Source of the DNA: Polaribacter batillariae
GTDB lineage: Bacteria > Bacteroidota > Bacteroidia > Flavobacteriales > Flavobacteriaceae
Direction: 5' to 3'
Length of the DNA: 64,000 nt
Assembly: GCF_017498485.1 (NCBI RefSeq)
Contig: NZ_CP071795.1
Span: forward strand, 1,798,001-1,862,000
Shown one piece after another: positions 27,026 through 35,382 of this stretch (position 1 is its first letter; every line of letters starts with the position of its first letter). A program made the position numbers and the translations under genes. The notes under the pieces are model-generated. The model ran no database searches and was not told where the DNA came from. It saw only the letters and a list, made by a program, of their open reading frames with translations.

Positions 27026-27907
27026 ATGAAACATCTTAAATTAATTGCAATTATTTTTATTTTTTGGAGCTGTAAAAACAATAAAAGCACAAATGAATAT
27101 CAAGATTTAATAGTAATTGACCAAAACTATAAAGAATCCTTAAAAATAGCTTCAGAAAAAGATAAGCTAATTTTTATTGACTTTTATACAACTTGGTGTG
27201 CACCTTGTAAAAAATTAGATAAATTAGTTTTTAAAAACGATTCTATAAAAAAAATTCTTAAAAAAGATTTTATACTATTAAAATACAACGCAGAAAATGA
27301 TACCGTTTTTCACTTGTCGAAAAAACACCATATAAGTAGTTATCCTACTGGACTTATTTTAAATAAAAAAGGGTACGTTTTAAATAGAAAGTATGGTTTT
27401 CCTGGAGAAGATTTTTTATCGTTAAGTAAAATTGTACTAAAATTTACCAATGAAAGTATTTTGTTAAACAACAAAAATAAAATAATAAAAGGGTATTCCA
27501 ATAAAATTGATGAAGCCAAATATCCACAATTTTATATTGATTATGTGAACAGAACTAATACTAAAATTAATCCTTTAGAATTAAATGAGTATTGGAGCTC
27601 AAATAAAAATGTTTTATCTGAACAATATTTTTCTACACTCATTTATTTTGCACGAGATGCTTCTGATAATGTTGCAAACAAAACATTAAAAAATATAAAT
27701 GCATACAAAGAACTCTATGGTAATAATGATGTTGAAATACTGATGTATTTCTTAACTTCTGGAAAATTTAGTAGAGCAATTTCTGAGAAAAATCAATTAA
27801 AATACGATGAAGCTGTTCTTTTTGCTAAAAATGCTTTAAGTGTTCAATGGACTGATGATATACTACCAAATTTTGAAAAAGAGTTTACAAAAACTTTAAA
27901 TGAATAA
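27026..27907 (+). CDS. Thioredoxin-fold lipoprotein
   Basis: A 293-residue lipoprotein (FIFWSC, Cys16). A thioredoxin-like domain (about 30-145) carries the active-site WCAPCKKLD and a cis-proline loop (SSYPTGL). About 150 C-terminal residues are helical and of no recognised family. It would act as a thiol-disulfide protein in the periplasm, possibly a reductase or chaperone. It stands alone upstream of the YCII/ECF42 pair. Confidence 0.85.
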   Translation: MKHLKLIAIIFIFWSCKNNKSTNEYQDLIVIDQNYKESLKIASEKDKLIFIDFYTTWCAPCKKLDKLVFKNDSIKKILKKDFILLKYNAENDTVFHLSKKHHISSYPTGLILNKKGYVLNRKYGFPGEDFLSLSKIVLKFTNESILLNNKNKIIKGYSNKIDEAKYPQFYIDYVNRTNTKINPLELNEYWSSNKNVLSEQYFSTLIYFARDASDNVANKTLKNINAYKELYGNNDVEILMYFLTSGKFSRAISEKNQLKYDEAVLFAKNALSVQWTDDILPNFEKEFTKTLNE

Positions 27908-27933
27908 ATTTTAAACCTTATAGTTTTTTGATT

Positions 27934-27967
27934 AAAAAAGTTGTTTTTAAAAAAACAGCTTTTTTTA
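27934..27967 (+). terminator. Terminator after the thioredoxin-like gene
   Basis: AAAAAGTTGTTTTT pairs with AAAAACAGCTTTTT with one G-U pair, followed by a T run. Confidence 0.65.
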
Positions 27968-28062
27968 TTTTATATTTATATGATTTTAAAAAAAACTAAA
28001 AAAGTGTCCCCTTTTTATTTTTAACAAACGTCTTAATAGTATAAACTTAAAAACTTTAGATT

Positions 28063-28410
28063 ATGAAACAATTTATGATGATTTTTATTGGCGAAGATTA
28101 TGCTGATTTAGGGCTTTCTCCAGAAGAAATGCAAAACAGAATGGAAAAATGGTTTGCTTGGAGTCAAAAAATGGATGCTGCAGGAATTAAACATGAAGGT
28201 GAAGCCTTAACTTCCAAAATAAGACGTATTTCTGGTGTTGAAAGAACAGCTAAAGACATTGCATCTACAGAATTAAAGGAAATTGTTGGTGGTTATTACA
28301 CAGTTTCTGCCAAAGATTTTGATGCTGTTGAAGAAATTGCCAAAGATTTTCCAGATTACGATTTAGGCTCGTTTGTAGAAATTAGAGAAATTATGGTATT
28401 TGATCATTAA
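28063..28410 (+). CDS. YCII/DGPF-domain protein
   Basis: A 115-residue protein of the YciI-like (DGPF) superfamily, recognisable from MKQFMMIFIGEDYADLGLSPEEMQNRMEKW, the central ISGVERTAKD and the C-terminal GGYYTVSAKDFDAVEEIAKDFP. Its stop overlaps the start of the sigma-factor gene by one base (TAATGG). Genes of this type are the constant partner of ECF42 sigma factors, so it is likely either a target or a co-regulator. Catalytic function unknown. Confidence 0.9.
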   Translation: MKQFMMIFIGEDYADLGLSPEEMQNRMEKWFAWSQKMDAAGIKHEGEALTSKIRRISGVERTAKDIASTELKEIVGGYYTVSAKDFDAVEEIAKDFPDYDLGSFVEIREIMVFDH

Positions 28411-29648
28411 TGGAAACGAAACTTATAGACCATCTTTTTCGATATCATAGTGGAAAGATGGTTTCTGTTTTAACTCGAATTTTCGGACTCTCAAATCTGG
28501 AAATTATTGAAGATGCTGTGCAAGATACTTTTCTAAAAGCCAGCATTTCTTGGCGAAAAAAACAACCAGAAAATCCTGAAGCTTGGTTAACAAAAGCTGC
28601 AAAAAACAGAGTTTTAGATATTTTTAGAAAACTAAAATCAGAACAAAAACACTTTCCAGAAATTAAAGCAAATTTTGAATCTATTACAACAAATGAACTT
28701 TTTTTAGATGCGGAAATCGAAGATGCACAACTTCGAATGATTTTTACTGCTTGTCACCCAAAATTAGACGCTAAAGACCAAATTGTATTTGCCCTAAAAA
28801 CCATTGCTGGTTTTAGCACCAAAGAAATTGCATCGGCTTTATTAACCAAAGAAGAAACCATTAAAAAACGCTTGTTAAGAGCTAAAAAAACGATTAAAAA
28901 GACAAAATTAGCCTTCAAAATTCCACAAGGAAAAGAACTTCCAGAAAGGATTGATAGCGTTTTAAATGTTATTTATCTTATTTTCAATGAAGGTTTTCAC
29001 TCCAACAAAAAAGAAATTTTAGTGCAAAAAGAATTGTGTGGCGAAGCCATTCGTTTGTGTAAAATGTTATTGAAAAATAAACATACTCAAATTCCTGAAA
29101 GTTATGCTTTGTTTGCCCTCATGTGCTTTCATTCTGCAAGATTAAATGCAAAAATTAATACGGAAAATGAGTTGTTGGATTTAAAAAATCAAGATAGAAG
29201 TAAATGGTCTTTTCCTTTGATTCAATTAGGAAATATGATGATGAACAAAGCTGTTGAAACAGAACATTTTTCAAGCTATCATTATGAAGCAGCAATTGTT
29301 GCAGAACATATAAAAGCTCCAAATTTCAAGCAAACCAATTGGCACAAAATTCTTAATTATTACAAGTGTTTACACAAATTACAGCCTTCCACTTCTTATG
29401 TATTAACAATGGCTGTTGTCTGTTTACAAAACGAAAATTATACAAAAGCTAATTATTATCTCGAGCAAATAAATCCTGATGATTTAGCACAACGTTCGTA
29501 TTTATTTTATGGCGCAAAAGCAGATTATTTTGCCAAAACCAACAATAAAAAAGAAGCTTTAAAATTTATTAATATTGCTTTAGAGAAAGTCTCTAATAAC
29601 TTGGAAAAGGAATTTTTGGAGAGGAAGAAAAAAAGTTTGCTACTTTAA
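28410..29648 (+). CDS. ECF42-type RNA polymerase sigma factor with TPR-like C-terminal domain
   Basis: A 412-residue sigma factor. The N-terminal 170 residues have ECF regions: sigma2 (EDAVQDTFLKASISW, WLTKAAKNRVLDIFRK) and sigma4 (IAGFSTKEIASALLTKEETIKKRLLRAKKTI). The remaining 240 residues form the helical DUF6596/TPR-like extension typical of ECF42 factors (VLNVIYLIFNEGF, then repeated helices such as QRSYLFYGAKADYFAK). Such factors work without a separate anti-sigma factor; the extension is thought to control activity. The overlap with the YCII gene supports this assignment. Confidence 0.92.
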   Translation: METKLIDHLFRYHSGKMVSVLTRIFGLSNLEIIEDAVQDTFLKASISWRKKQPENPEAWLTKAAKNRVLDIFRKLKSEQKHFPEIKANFESITTNELFLDAEIEDAQLRMIFTACHPKLDAKDQIVFALKTIAGFSTKEIASALLTKEETIKKRLLRAKKTIKKTKLAFKIPQGKELPERIDSVLNVIYLIFNEGFHSNKKEILVQKELCGEAIRLCKMLLKNKHTQIPESYALFALMCFHSARLNAKINTENELLDLKNQDRSKWSFPLIQLGNMMMNKAVETEHFSSYHYEAAIVAEHIKAPNFKQTNWHKILNYYKCLHKLQPSTSYVLTMAVVCLQNENYTKANYYLEQINPDDLAQRSYLFYGAKADYFAKTNNKKEALKFINIALEKVSNNLEKEFLERKKKSLLL

Positions 29649-29659
29649 AAAGAGGTATT

Positions 29660-30630
29660 TCTCATTTTGAGTGAAACGCAGTGGAATTGAGAAACCTTAA
29701 GAATCAGGTTTGCATTATAGATTTCTCCACAAGGTCGAAATGACAAACGAATGTCATTTTGAGTGAAACGCAGTGGAATCGAAAAATCTTTTATTGTAGT
29801 TTAATATTGAAAAAAAAATTACATCACGCTTTAAATTTGTTAAGATTTCTCCACAAGGTCGAAATGACAAACGAATGTCATTTTGAGTGAAAGGCAGTGG
29901 AATCGAAAAATCTCTTATTTGTAGTTTAATATTGAAAAAAATACGTCACTTTTTAACTTTGTTAAGATTTCTCTACAAGGTCGAAATGACAAACGAATGT
30001 CATTTTGAGTGAAACACAGTGGAATCGAAAAATCTCTTATTGTAACTTAATATTGAAAAAAAAATTACATCACGCTTTAAATTTGTTAAGATTTCTCCAC
30101 AAGGTCGAAATGACAAACGAATGTCATTTTGAGTGAAACGCAGTGGAATCGAAAAATCTCTTATTGTAACTTAATATTGAAAAAAAATTACATCACGCTT
30201 TAAATTTGTTAAGATTTCTCCACAAGGTCGAAATGACAAACAGATGTCATTTTGAGTGAAACACAGTGGAATCGAAAAATCTTTTATTGTAGTTTAATAT
30301 TGAAAAAAAAATTACATCACGCTTTAAATTTGTTAAGATTTCTCCACAAGGTCGAAATGACAAACGAATGTCATTTTGAGTGAAACGCAGTGGAATCGAA
30401 AAATCTCTTATTGTAGTTTAATATCGAAAAAAAAATACATCACATTATAATTTTGTTGAGATTTCTCCACAAGGTCGAAATGACAAACGAATGTCATTTT
30501 GAGTGAAACGCAGTGGAATCGAAAAATCTCTTATTATAACTTAATATTGAAAAAAAATTACATCACATTATAATTTTGTTGAGATTTCTCCACAAGGTCG
30601 AAATGACAAACTGAGTCGAAATGACAAACT
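29660..30630. repeat. Tandem array of about 123-bp hairpin units
   Basis: The block TGTCATTTTGAGTGAAA recurs at about 29752, 29876, 29998, 30122, 30245, 30369 and 30492, so the spacing is 122-124 bases; a degenerate copy begins near 29660. Each unit has a hairpin core (AGATTTCTCCACAAGGTCGAAATGACA facing TGTCATTTTGAGTGAAACGC and a trailing GAAAAATCT) plus a conserved AT-rich linker. Copies differ at scattered positions, so they diverged after duplication. The last partial unit ends just before the MOSC gene stop at 30634. No coding frame. Confidence 0.85.
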
Positions 30631-30633
30631 GAA

Positions 30634-31191
30634 TTAAACTCCTTTTTCAACACGTTTGGCCACGTACAAATCTGCAATGGTTGGGTTTTCTGGACAACTT
30701 TTTATCTTTGTAAATTCATCGCCTGCTTTTATAAAACCTGTTTGTAGAACTTTAAAGTAAACGCCACACATTGTAGTATTCCAAAACTGTTTTACAATTT
30801 TTACATCGTTAAAACGAATGCCTAATTTGTAACAAGGGTTTCTTTGCACAGTTGCTTCTAAAATGGTTTCTCCAATTTTAAAGGTATCTCCTTGATGAAT
30901 TTTCGTTTCGTCTAAATCATCAACCGTTAAATTTTCACCAAACATTCCGTTTTCCCAGTTTAAATTTGGGTATTTTTCTTTCCAAAAAGCATAGTGTTTT
31001 AAAGAATACCCATAAACTGCTTGTAAAACTCCTCCATGATTTTTTCTGTCGGAAATTTCATCACCTTTTACATCTTCTGTATCTAAAAAAATAGGTTCTG
31101 TAACTGGAAATTTAAAAATTCCTGTGGTTACTTTTTTCCCTTTCCAATCAATTTCTTTACGTTCGCCAATATTTGTTGAAATAATTTTCAT
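30634..31191 (-). CDS. MOSC-domain protein
   Basis: A 185-residue protein of the MOSC (molybdenum cofactor sulfurase C-terminal) family, similar to E. coli YiiM. Motifs: KKVTTGIFKFPV, KGDEISDRKNHGGVLQAVYGYS, GMFGENLTV, GDTFKIG and the conserved cysteine in QRNPCYKLG. It probably binds molybdenum cofactor and detoxifies or reduces some small substrate. The stop codon abuts the end of the hairpin array. Confidence 0.9.
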   Translation of the reverse strand: MKIISTNIGERKEIDWKGKKVTTGIFKFPVTEPIFLDTEDVKGDEISDRKNHGGVLQAVYGYSLKHYAFWKEKYPNLNWENGMFGENLTVDDLDETKIHQGDTFKIGETILEATVQRNPCYKLGIRFNDVKIVKQFWNTTMCGVYFKVLQTGFIKAGDEFTKIKSCPENPTIADLYVAKRVEKGV

Positions 31192-31230
31192 ATTTTAAAA
31201 TATAATCTTACAATGTGAAACATATATAAA

Positions 31231-31317
31231 ATGTCTTTTCGATTGAAGCAAAGCGAAACAGAGAAATCTTTATTACGAATTACTTTAAGATCTCTCCATA
31301 AAGTCGAGATGACAGAT
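31231..31317. repeat. Diverged single copy of the hairpin-array family
   Basis: TTTCGATTGAAGCAAAGCGAAA followed by AGAAATCT, and AGATCTCTCCATAAAGTCGAGATGACAGA, match the two arms of the array unit at 29660-30630 in diverged form. It sits upstream of the MOSC gene. Confidence 0.5.
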
Positions 31318-31337
31318 AAACATAGTTTTTACAAAGT

Positions 31338-32105
31338 TTACTTTTTAAATTTCTCTAACGCTTTTTTAGTAAAATCAGACAGCACCAATTCTCCAGAAAC
31401 TGCTGCTCTTTCTGTTAATAAGTTGTTCCAATTTTGGGTTCCTTTCCACAACGCTTTTTTCATTTCGGCTAAAGCTGTATGATTGTAAGAAGCCAATTTT
31501 TCTGAAAGTATTTCTACTTCTTTATCTAACTCTTTTATCGTTTCAAAAACTTTTGCATACAACCCTTTTTCTTTTGCCCAATACGCATTTTTCCAATTGG
31601 TGGCATCTAAAGTTAATTCTGCTGTTCCAGAAACTCCTATTTTTCTAGTTACAGCAGGTTCAATTACAAAAGGTCCAATTCCTATGGTAAATTCTGACAA
31701 TTTTATAGCAGCATTTTCTGTTGCCAACACATAATCGCAAGCAGAGGCTAAACCAACGCCACCACCAACTGTTTTTCCTTGAATTCTTCCAATAATTAGT
31801 TTTCCACAAGTTCTCATGGCATTTATCACATTTGCAAAACCTGAGAAAAATTCTTTACCTTCTTCTAAGTTAGAAATAGCTACTAATTCATCAAAAGAAG
31901 CGCCTGCACAAAAGGCTTTTTCTCCTTCTGACTTTAAAATAATGATAGCGACTTCATTATTTTGCCCAACTAAAATTAACTCTTTTCGCAATCTTTCTAA
32001 CAATTCACTTGGAAAAGAATTGCTTGCAGGATGCCCAAATTCTATGGTGGCTATTTTGTTATTAATGTGGGTGTATAAACTTCCGTTTTTTCTATTTGTA
32101 GTCAT
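31338..32105 (-). CDS. Enoyl-CoA hydratase/isomerase family protein
   Basis: A 255-residue crotonase-fold protein. The oxyanion-hole motifs are visible: AFCAGASFDELVAI (about 60-75) and GRIQGKTVGGGVGLASACDYVLA (about 105-127), followed by KLSEFTIGIGPF where a catalytic acid would normally be; the glutamate in LSEFTIGI is in place. It is likely part of a CoA-thioester catabolic pathway; no other beta-oxidation gene is adjacent. Confidence 0.92.
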   Translation of the reverse strand: MTTNRKNGSLYTHINNKIATIEFGHPASNSFPSELLERLRKELILVGQNNEVAIIILKSEGEKAFCAGASFDELVAISNLEEGKEFFSGFANVINAMRTCGKLIIGRIQGKTVGGGVGLASACDYVLATENAAIKLSEFTIGIGPFVIEPAVTRKIGVSGTAELTLDATNWKNAYWAKEKGLYAKVFETIKELDKEVEILSEKLASYNHTALAEMKKALWKGTQNWNNLLTERAAVSGELVLSDFTKKALEKFKK

Positions 32106-32151
32106 ATTATTGAATTTTTATCAAAAATAAACGATTCAAATTTAAAAAAGA

Positions 32152-32179
32152 AAAACTCTAAATTTTACTTCAGAGTTTT
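32152..32179 (-). terminator. Hairpin upstream of the S9 peptidase 3' end
   Basis: AAAACTCT pairs with AGAGTTTT across a 12-base loop; the minus strand continues into a T run. It lies past the end of the S9 peptidase gene. Confidence 0.5.
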
Positions 32180-32234
32180 CGATATTAAAAATTCTATTTT
32201 CAGTTTACAATGGGTTAAAACCATTGTTGTTAAA

Positions 32235-34736
32235 TTATCTATTCATGGGTTTGTTTAAATTCATAAACATTAAATCTACGTCTGTGGCTTCTACATCTAA
32301 CAAATATTTGCTAAAATGGTCTGCTCTTAACCAGAAAGAGTATTCTGTCATGTTTCCAAAACCATGTCTTTGTCCTGGCATAATCATAAATTTAAAACGT
32401 TTGTTCGCCTTAATTAATTCGTTCGCCATTCTAATAGTTCCTGCTGGATGTACATTATTATCCATATCTCCATGAATTAACATTAAATGTCCTTTTAGGT
32501 TTTTTGCCAAAGATTGATTGTCATCAATTTTATACTTATAAGAAATTTTTCCTTTCTCGTCAATTTCTTCTTTTACTCCATGATGCGTTTCACTCCACCA
32601 GGAATTATAGACATTATTATCGTGATTTCCTGCGGATGAAACAGCGGCTTTAAAAAAATCTGGATATACCAACATTGCAGCTGTGGACATAAAACCACCT
32701 CCTGAATGACCGTAAATTCCTACTTTTTCAATATCAATAAATTTGTATTTATTTGCCAACTGTTGTGCTACGTATTTTTTATCGGCTAAACCATAATCGC
32801 GTAAGTTTCCATAACCATAATTGTGGTACCATTTAGATCTGTCTGGGTGACCACCTCTGTTTCCTAAGGTAATTACTACAAAACCAACTTGTGCCATTCT
32901 ATCTAAACGATCCATTCTATAAGAAAAAGATTTGTTTACAGCTTCTGTTTGCGGTCCTGGATATACGTATTCTAATAGTGGATATACTTTTGTAGAATCC
33001 ATTTCAAAAGGGGTGTACATTACTCCATAAATATCTGTAATTCCATCATCTGCTTTTACTTTAAATGGTGTTGGAAATTTATAACCTGAAGCCATTAATT
33101 GCGATAAATCTGCAGTTTCTAACTCCATAACTTCTCTTCCATTAGAATCCATTAAATTTGATTTTGGAACCGTATTTACTCTTGAATAATTATTTACAAA
33201 ATACTTATTAGAGTCAGACATGCTTGTATTTGTTGTAAAATCTCCAGGATTTAGTGTTTTCATTCCACTTCCATTTAAGTTGATTTTATAACTGTGCAAA
33301 TAATATGGGTCTTGTTTTTTATTTACTCCATTTGCTGTAAAATAAAGTGTTCTTGTTTTTTCGTCTAAACCTTCGAAACCATCTACATGATAATCGCCTT
33401 CTGTAACTTGGTTTTTTAGGTTTCCATCAGCATCATACAAATAAAAATGTGCCCAACCATCGCGTTCTGCCCAATGCAGCATTTCTGTTTCGTTATTAAA
33501 TAAAATTAGCGGACGAGATTCTATATAGGTATTAAAACGCTCTTCAATTAATGTTTTATATTCTCCAGTATTAATGTCTGCAACACAAACATCATACTTT
33601 TTACGATCTCTAGAAATTACACTAAAATATACTTTTCCTTTTTTCGAAAGTAATAAAGGTGGTGTAAAATCGTCATCGAAACTCGACTTTTTTCTTGGGG
33701 CTCTAAATACAGAAATGCTTTGTTGACGAACCGTATCTAAAGGTACTTTTACGTGTGTTTTTGTTGGAATATCGAAAATTAACAACTCCGATTTGTAATA
33801 TTCTTGTTCTCCTGGCATATGGTATTTATAAGTCTCTAATGTGGGTCTTTTTTTACCTGTCGAATTAATTACCCATAAATCTTTTATATGTCTAGCGTCT
33901 GATTTTTGAAAAACAAACTTTTTAGAATCGTGAGACCAAGTTCCCCAAACACCTTTTCTTTTGTCTTTATTTTTTTCTACATCTTCGTTATCTTGCCCTC
34001 TATTACCACCTCCATAACCATAATTTTCTTCGCCATCTTTTGTCCACTGATTTTCTACAACCGTACTATCTTTTTCGTCTTTAATAAACTTTTTAAAGTT
34101 CTTTTTGTCCATCCAATACAAGTTGTAATTTTTAGAATATAAAACAATTGTACTGTCTGGAGAAATGTTTGCCCAGCTTTTCCATGGCTTTTTTTTAGGT
34201 TTTTTAGTATCAATAATTGTTAAACCATTTCCACCTAACTTATATTCTAAGTGGTACACTTTTCTCTCCATTTTAGGCTTTTTCTTTTTTGCTTTTTGGG
34301 TAGAAGTCGTATCTTTTTTAACATCTTTTTTTTCTTCTTCTACCTCTACTTCTTCCGTAGAAGTTACTCGAAAACGAATGGCATTTTCTGCTTCGTTAAA
34401 CTTAATATTTAATCTTGGCAAATGTTTGGCATCATATGGGTCTTTTGTAATTTCTGTTAACCATTTTGCCATTTTTACATTGTCGAAAAGTGGTTTTTTA
34501 GATTTTTTATCTGCATCTACAATGTAGTGATTAGAACCTTCTGAGGTCTTGTAGGCATACCAAAAACGGTTTCCTTTTTTTAACCAATGTGGATACACAG
34601 AAGTTGAGTGCACCATTTTTGCTAAGTTTGTTGGAGAGTATTTAGCAGCTGCTCTGTAATTGGGTTTGGGTGTTTGTTGTGCGAAATTTGCAAATGTTGC
34701 AAATACAAGTAATGTAAATAAGGTAAAGTTTTTCAT
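32235..34736 (-). CDS. S9 family (dipeptidyl peptidase IV-like) serine peptidase
   Basis: About 833 residues from the start chosen at 34734-34736 (MKNFTLFTLLVFATF), which gives a clean signal peptide ending AQ. An upstream in-frame ATG would bury the signal. The N-terminal half is a beta-propeller of the DPP IV type, with a lysine-rich insertion (about residues 125-150). The C-terminal alpha/beta-hydrolase domain carries the nucleophile in GIYGHSGGGFMS, the aspartate in HGDMDNNV and the histidine in GQRHGF. It would be secreted to the periplasm or surface and release dipeptides from peptides. Confidence 0.93.
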   Translation of the reverse strand: MKNFTLFTLLVFATFANFAQQTPKPNYRAAAKYSPTNLAKMVHSTSVYPHWLKKGNRFWYAYKTSEGSNHYIVDADKKSKKPLFDNVKMAKWLTEITKDPYDAKHLPRLNIKFNEAENAIRFRVTSTEEVEVEEEKKDVKKDTTSTQKAKKKKPKMERKVYHLEYKLGGNGLTIIDTKKPKKKPWKSWANISPDSTIVLYSKNYNLYWMDKKNFKKFIKDEKDSTVVENQWTKDGEENYGYGGGNRGQDNEDVEKNKDKRKGVWGTWSHDSKKFVFQKSDARHIKDLWVINSTGKKRPTLETYKYHMPGEQEYYKSELLIFDIPTKTHVKVPLDTVRQQSISVFRAPRKKSSFDDDFTPPLLLSKKGKVYFSVISRDRKKYDVCVADINTGEYKTLIEERFNTYIESRPLILFNNETEMLHWAERDGWAHFYLYDADGNLKNQVTEGDYHVDGFEGLDEKTRTLYFTANGVNKKQDPYYLHSYKINLNGSGMKTLNPGDFTTNTSMSDSNKYFVNNYSRVNTVPKSNLMDSNGREVMELETADLSQLMASGYKFPTPFKVKADDGITDIYGVMYTPFEMDSTKVYPLLEYVYPGPQTEAVNKSFSYRMDRLDRMAQVGFVVITLGNRGGHPDRSKWYHNYGYGNLRDYGLADKKYVAQQLANKYKFIDIEKVGIYGHSGGGFMSTAAMLVYPDFFKAAVSSAGNHDNNVYNSWWSETHHGVKEEIDEKGKISYKYKIDDNQSLAKNLKGHLMLIHGDMDNNVHPAGTIRMANELIKANKRFKFMIMPGQRHGFGNMTEYSFWLRADHFSKYLLDVEATDVDLMFMNLNKPMNR

Positions 34737-34834
34737 TTTAAAAAAGTGGCTGTTGTAAATTAAAAAGCTAAAGTTCTTTAAAACAAACAACATATCAAAT
34801 TTAAAGAATCATAATTGTTAAATATTTAACAGTT

Positions 34835-35284
34835 TTAATTTAAATTTCGTTTTTCAATAAAAAAACGTTTTAATAATAGAGCGCATTCGTTTTCTAAAAT
34901 TCCTTGAACTACTTTTGTTTTTGGATGTAACTTTGTATTTAAATTCATAAAACCCCTTTCAGGTTCAGAAGCGCCATATACAATTTTACCAATTTGCGTC
35001 CAATAACTAGCGCCTGCACACATTTGACAAGGCTCTAAAGTAACATATAAAACACAATCTTTTAAATATTTACCGCCTAAAAAATCGGCTGCAGACGTAA
35101 ATGCTTGCATCTCTGCATGTGCAGTAACATCATTTAAAGTTTCTGTTAAATTATGCGCTCTCGCAATTACTTGACCTTTTAAAACAATAATGGCACCCAC
35201 AGGAATTTCTCCTTTATCGAAAGCGATTGTTGCTTCCTGTAAGGCTTTTTTCATAAAATAAATATCGTCGAAAGGTTGTATCAT
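34835..35284 (-). CDS. tadA: tRNA-specific adenosine deaminase
   Basis: A 149-residue zinc deaminase converting A34 to inosine in tRNA. The catalytic HAEMQAF and the zinc-binding PCQMCAGA motifs are present, together with GEIPVGAIIVL and the C-terminal ERGFMNLNTKLHPKT. Length is normal for bacterial TadA, and the sequence fits it better than guanine deaminase. It is divergent from dxs. Confidence 0.93.
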   Translation of the reverse strand: MIQPFDDIYFMKKALQEATIAFDKGEIPVGAIIVLKGQVIARAHNLTETLNDVTAHAEMQAFTSAADFLGGKYLKDCVLYVTLEPCQMCAGASYWTQIGKIVYGASEPERGFMNLNTKLHPKTKVVQGILENECALLLKRFFIEKRNLN

Positions 35285-35367
35285 TTGTTATTTACATTTT
35301 TTAGTAAAATTAAGTATTTTTTTTACGATAGATTTGTAATTTTTTACAGACACAAAATTTGTTATTG

Positions 35368-35375
35368 TATTTTTG
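35368..35375 (+). promoter_or_regulatory. -7 box immediately upstream of dxs
   Basis: TATTTTTG matches TAnnTTTG and ends seven bases before the ATG at 35383. No good -33 partner was found. Confidence 0.4.
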
Positions 35376-35382
35376 TAGCTAA

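Noticed and set aside
29660..30630. Possible CRISPR array
   Set aside because: The unit is about 123 bases, the linkers are conserved instead of unique, and no cas genes are near.
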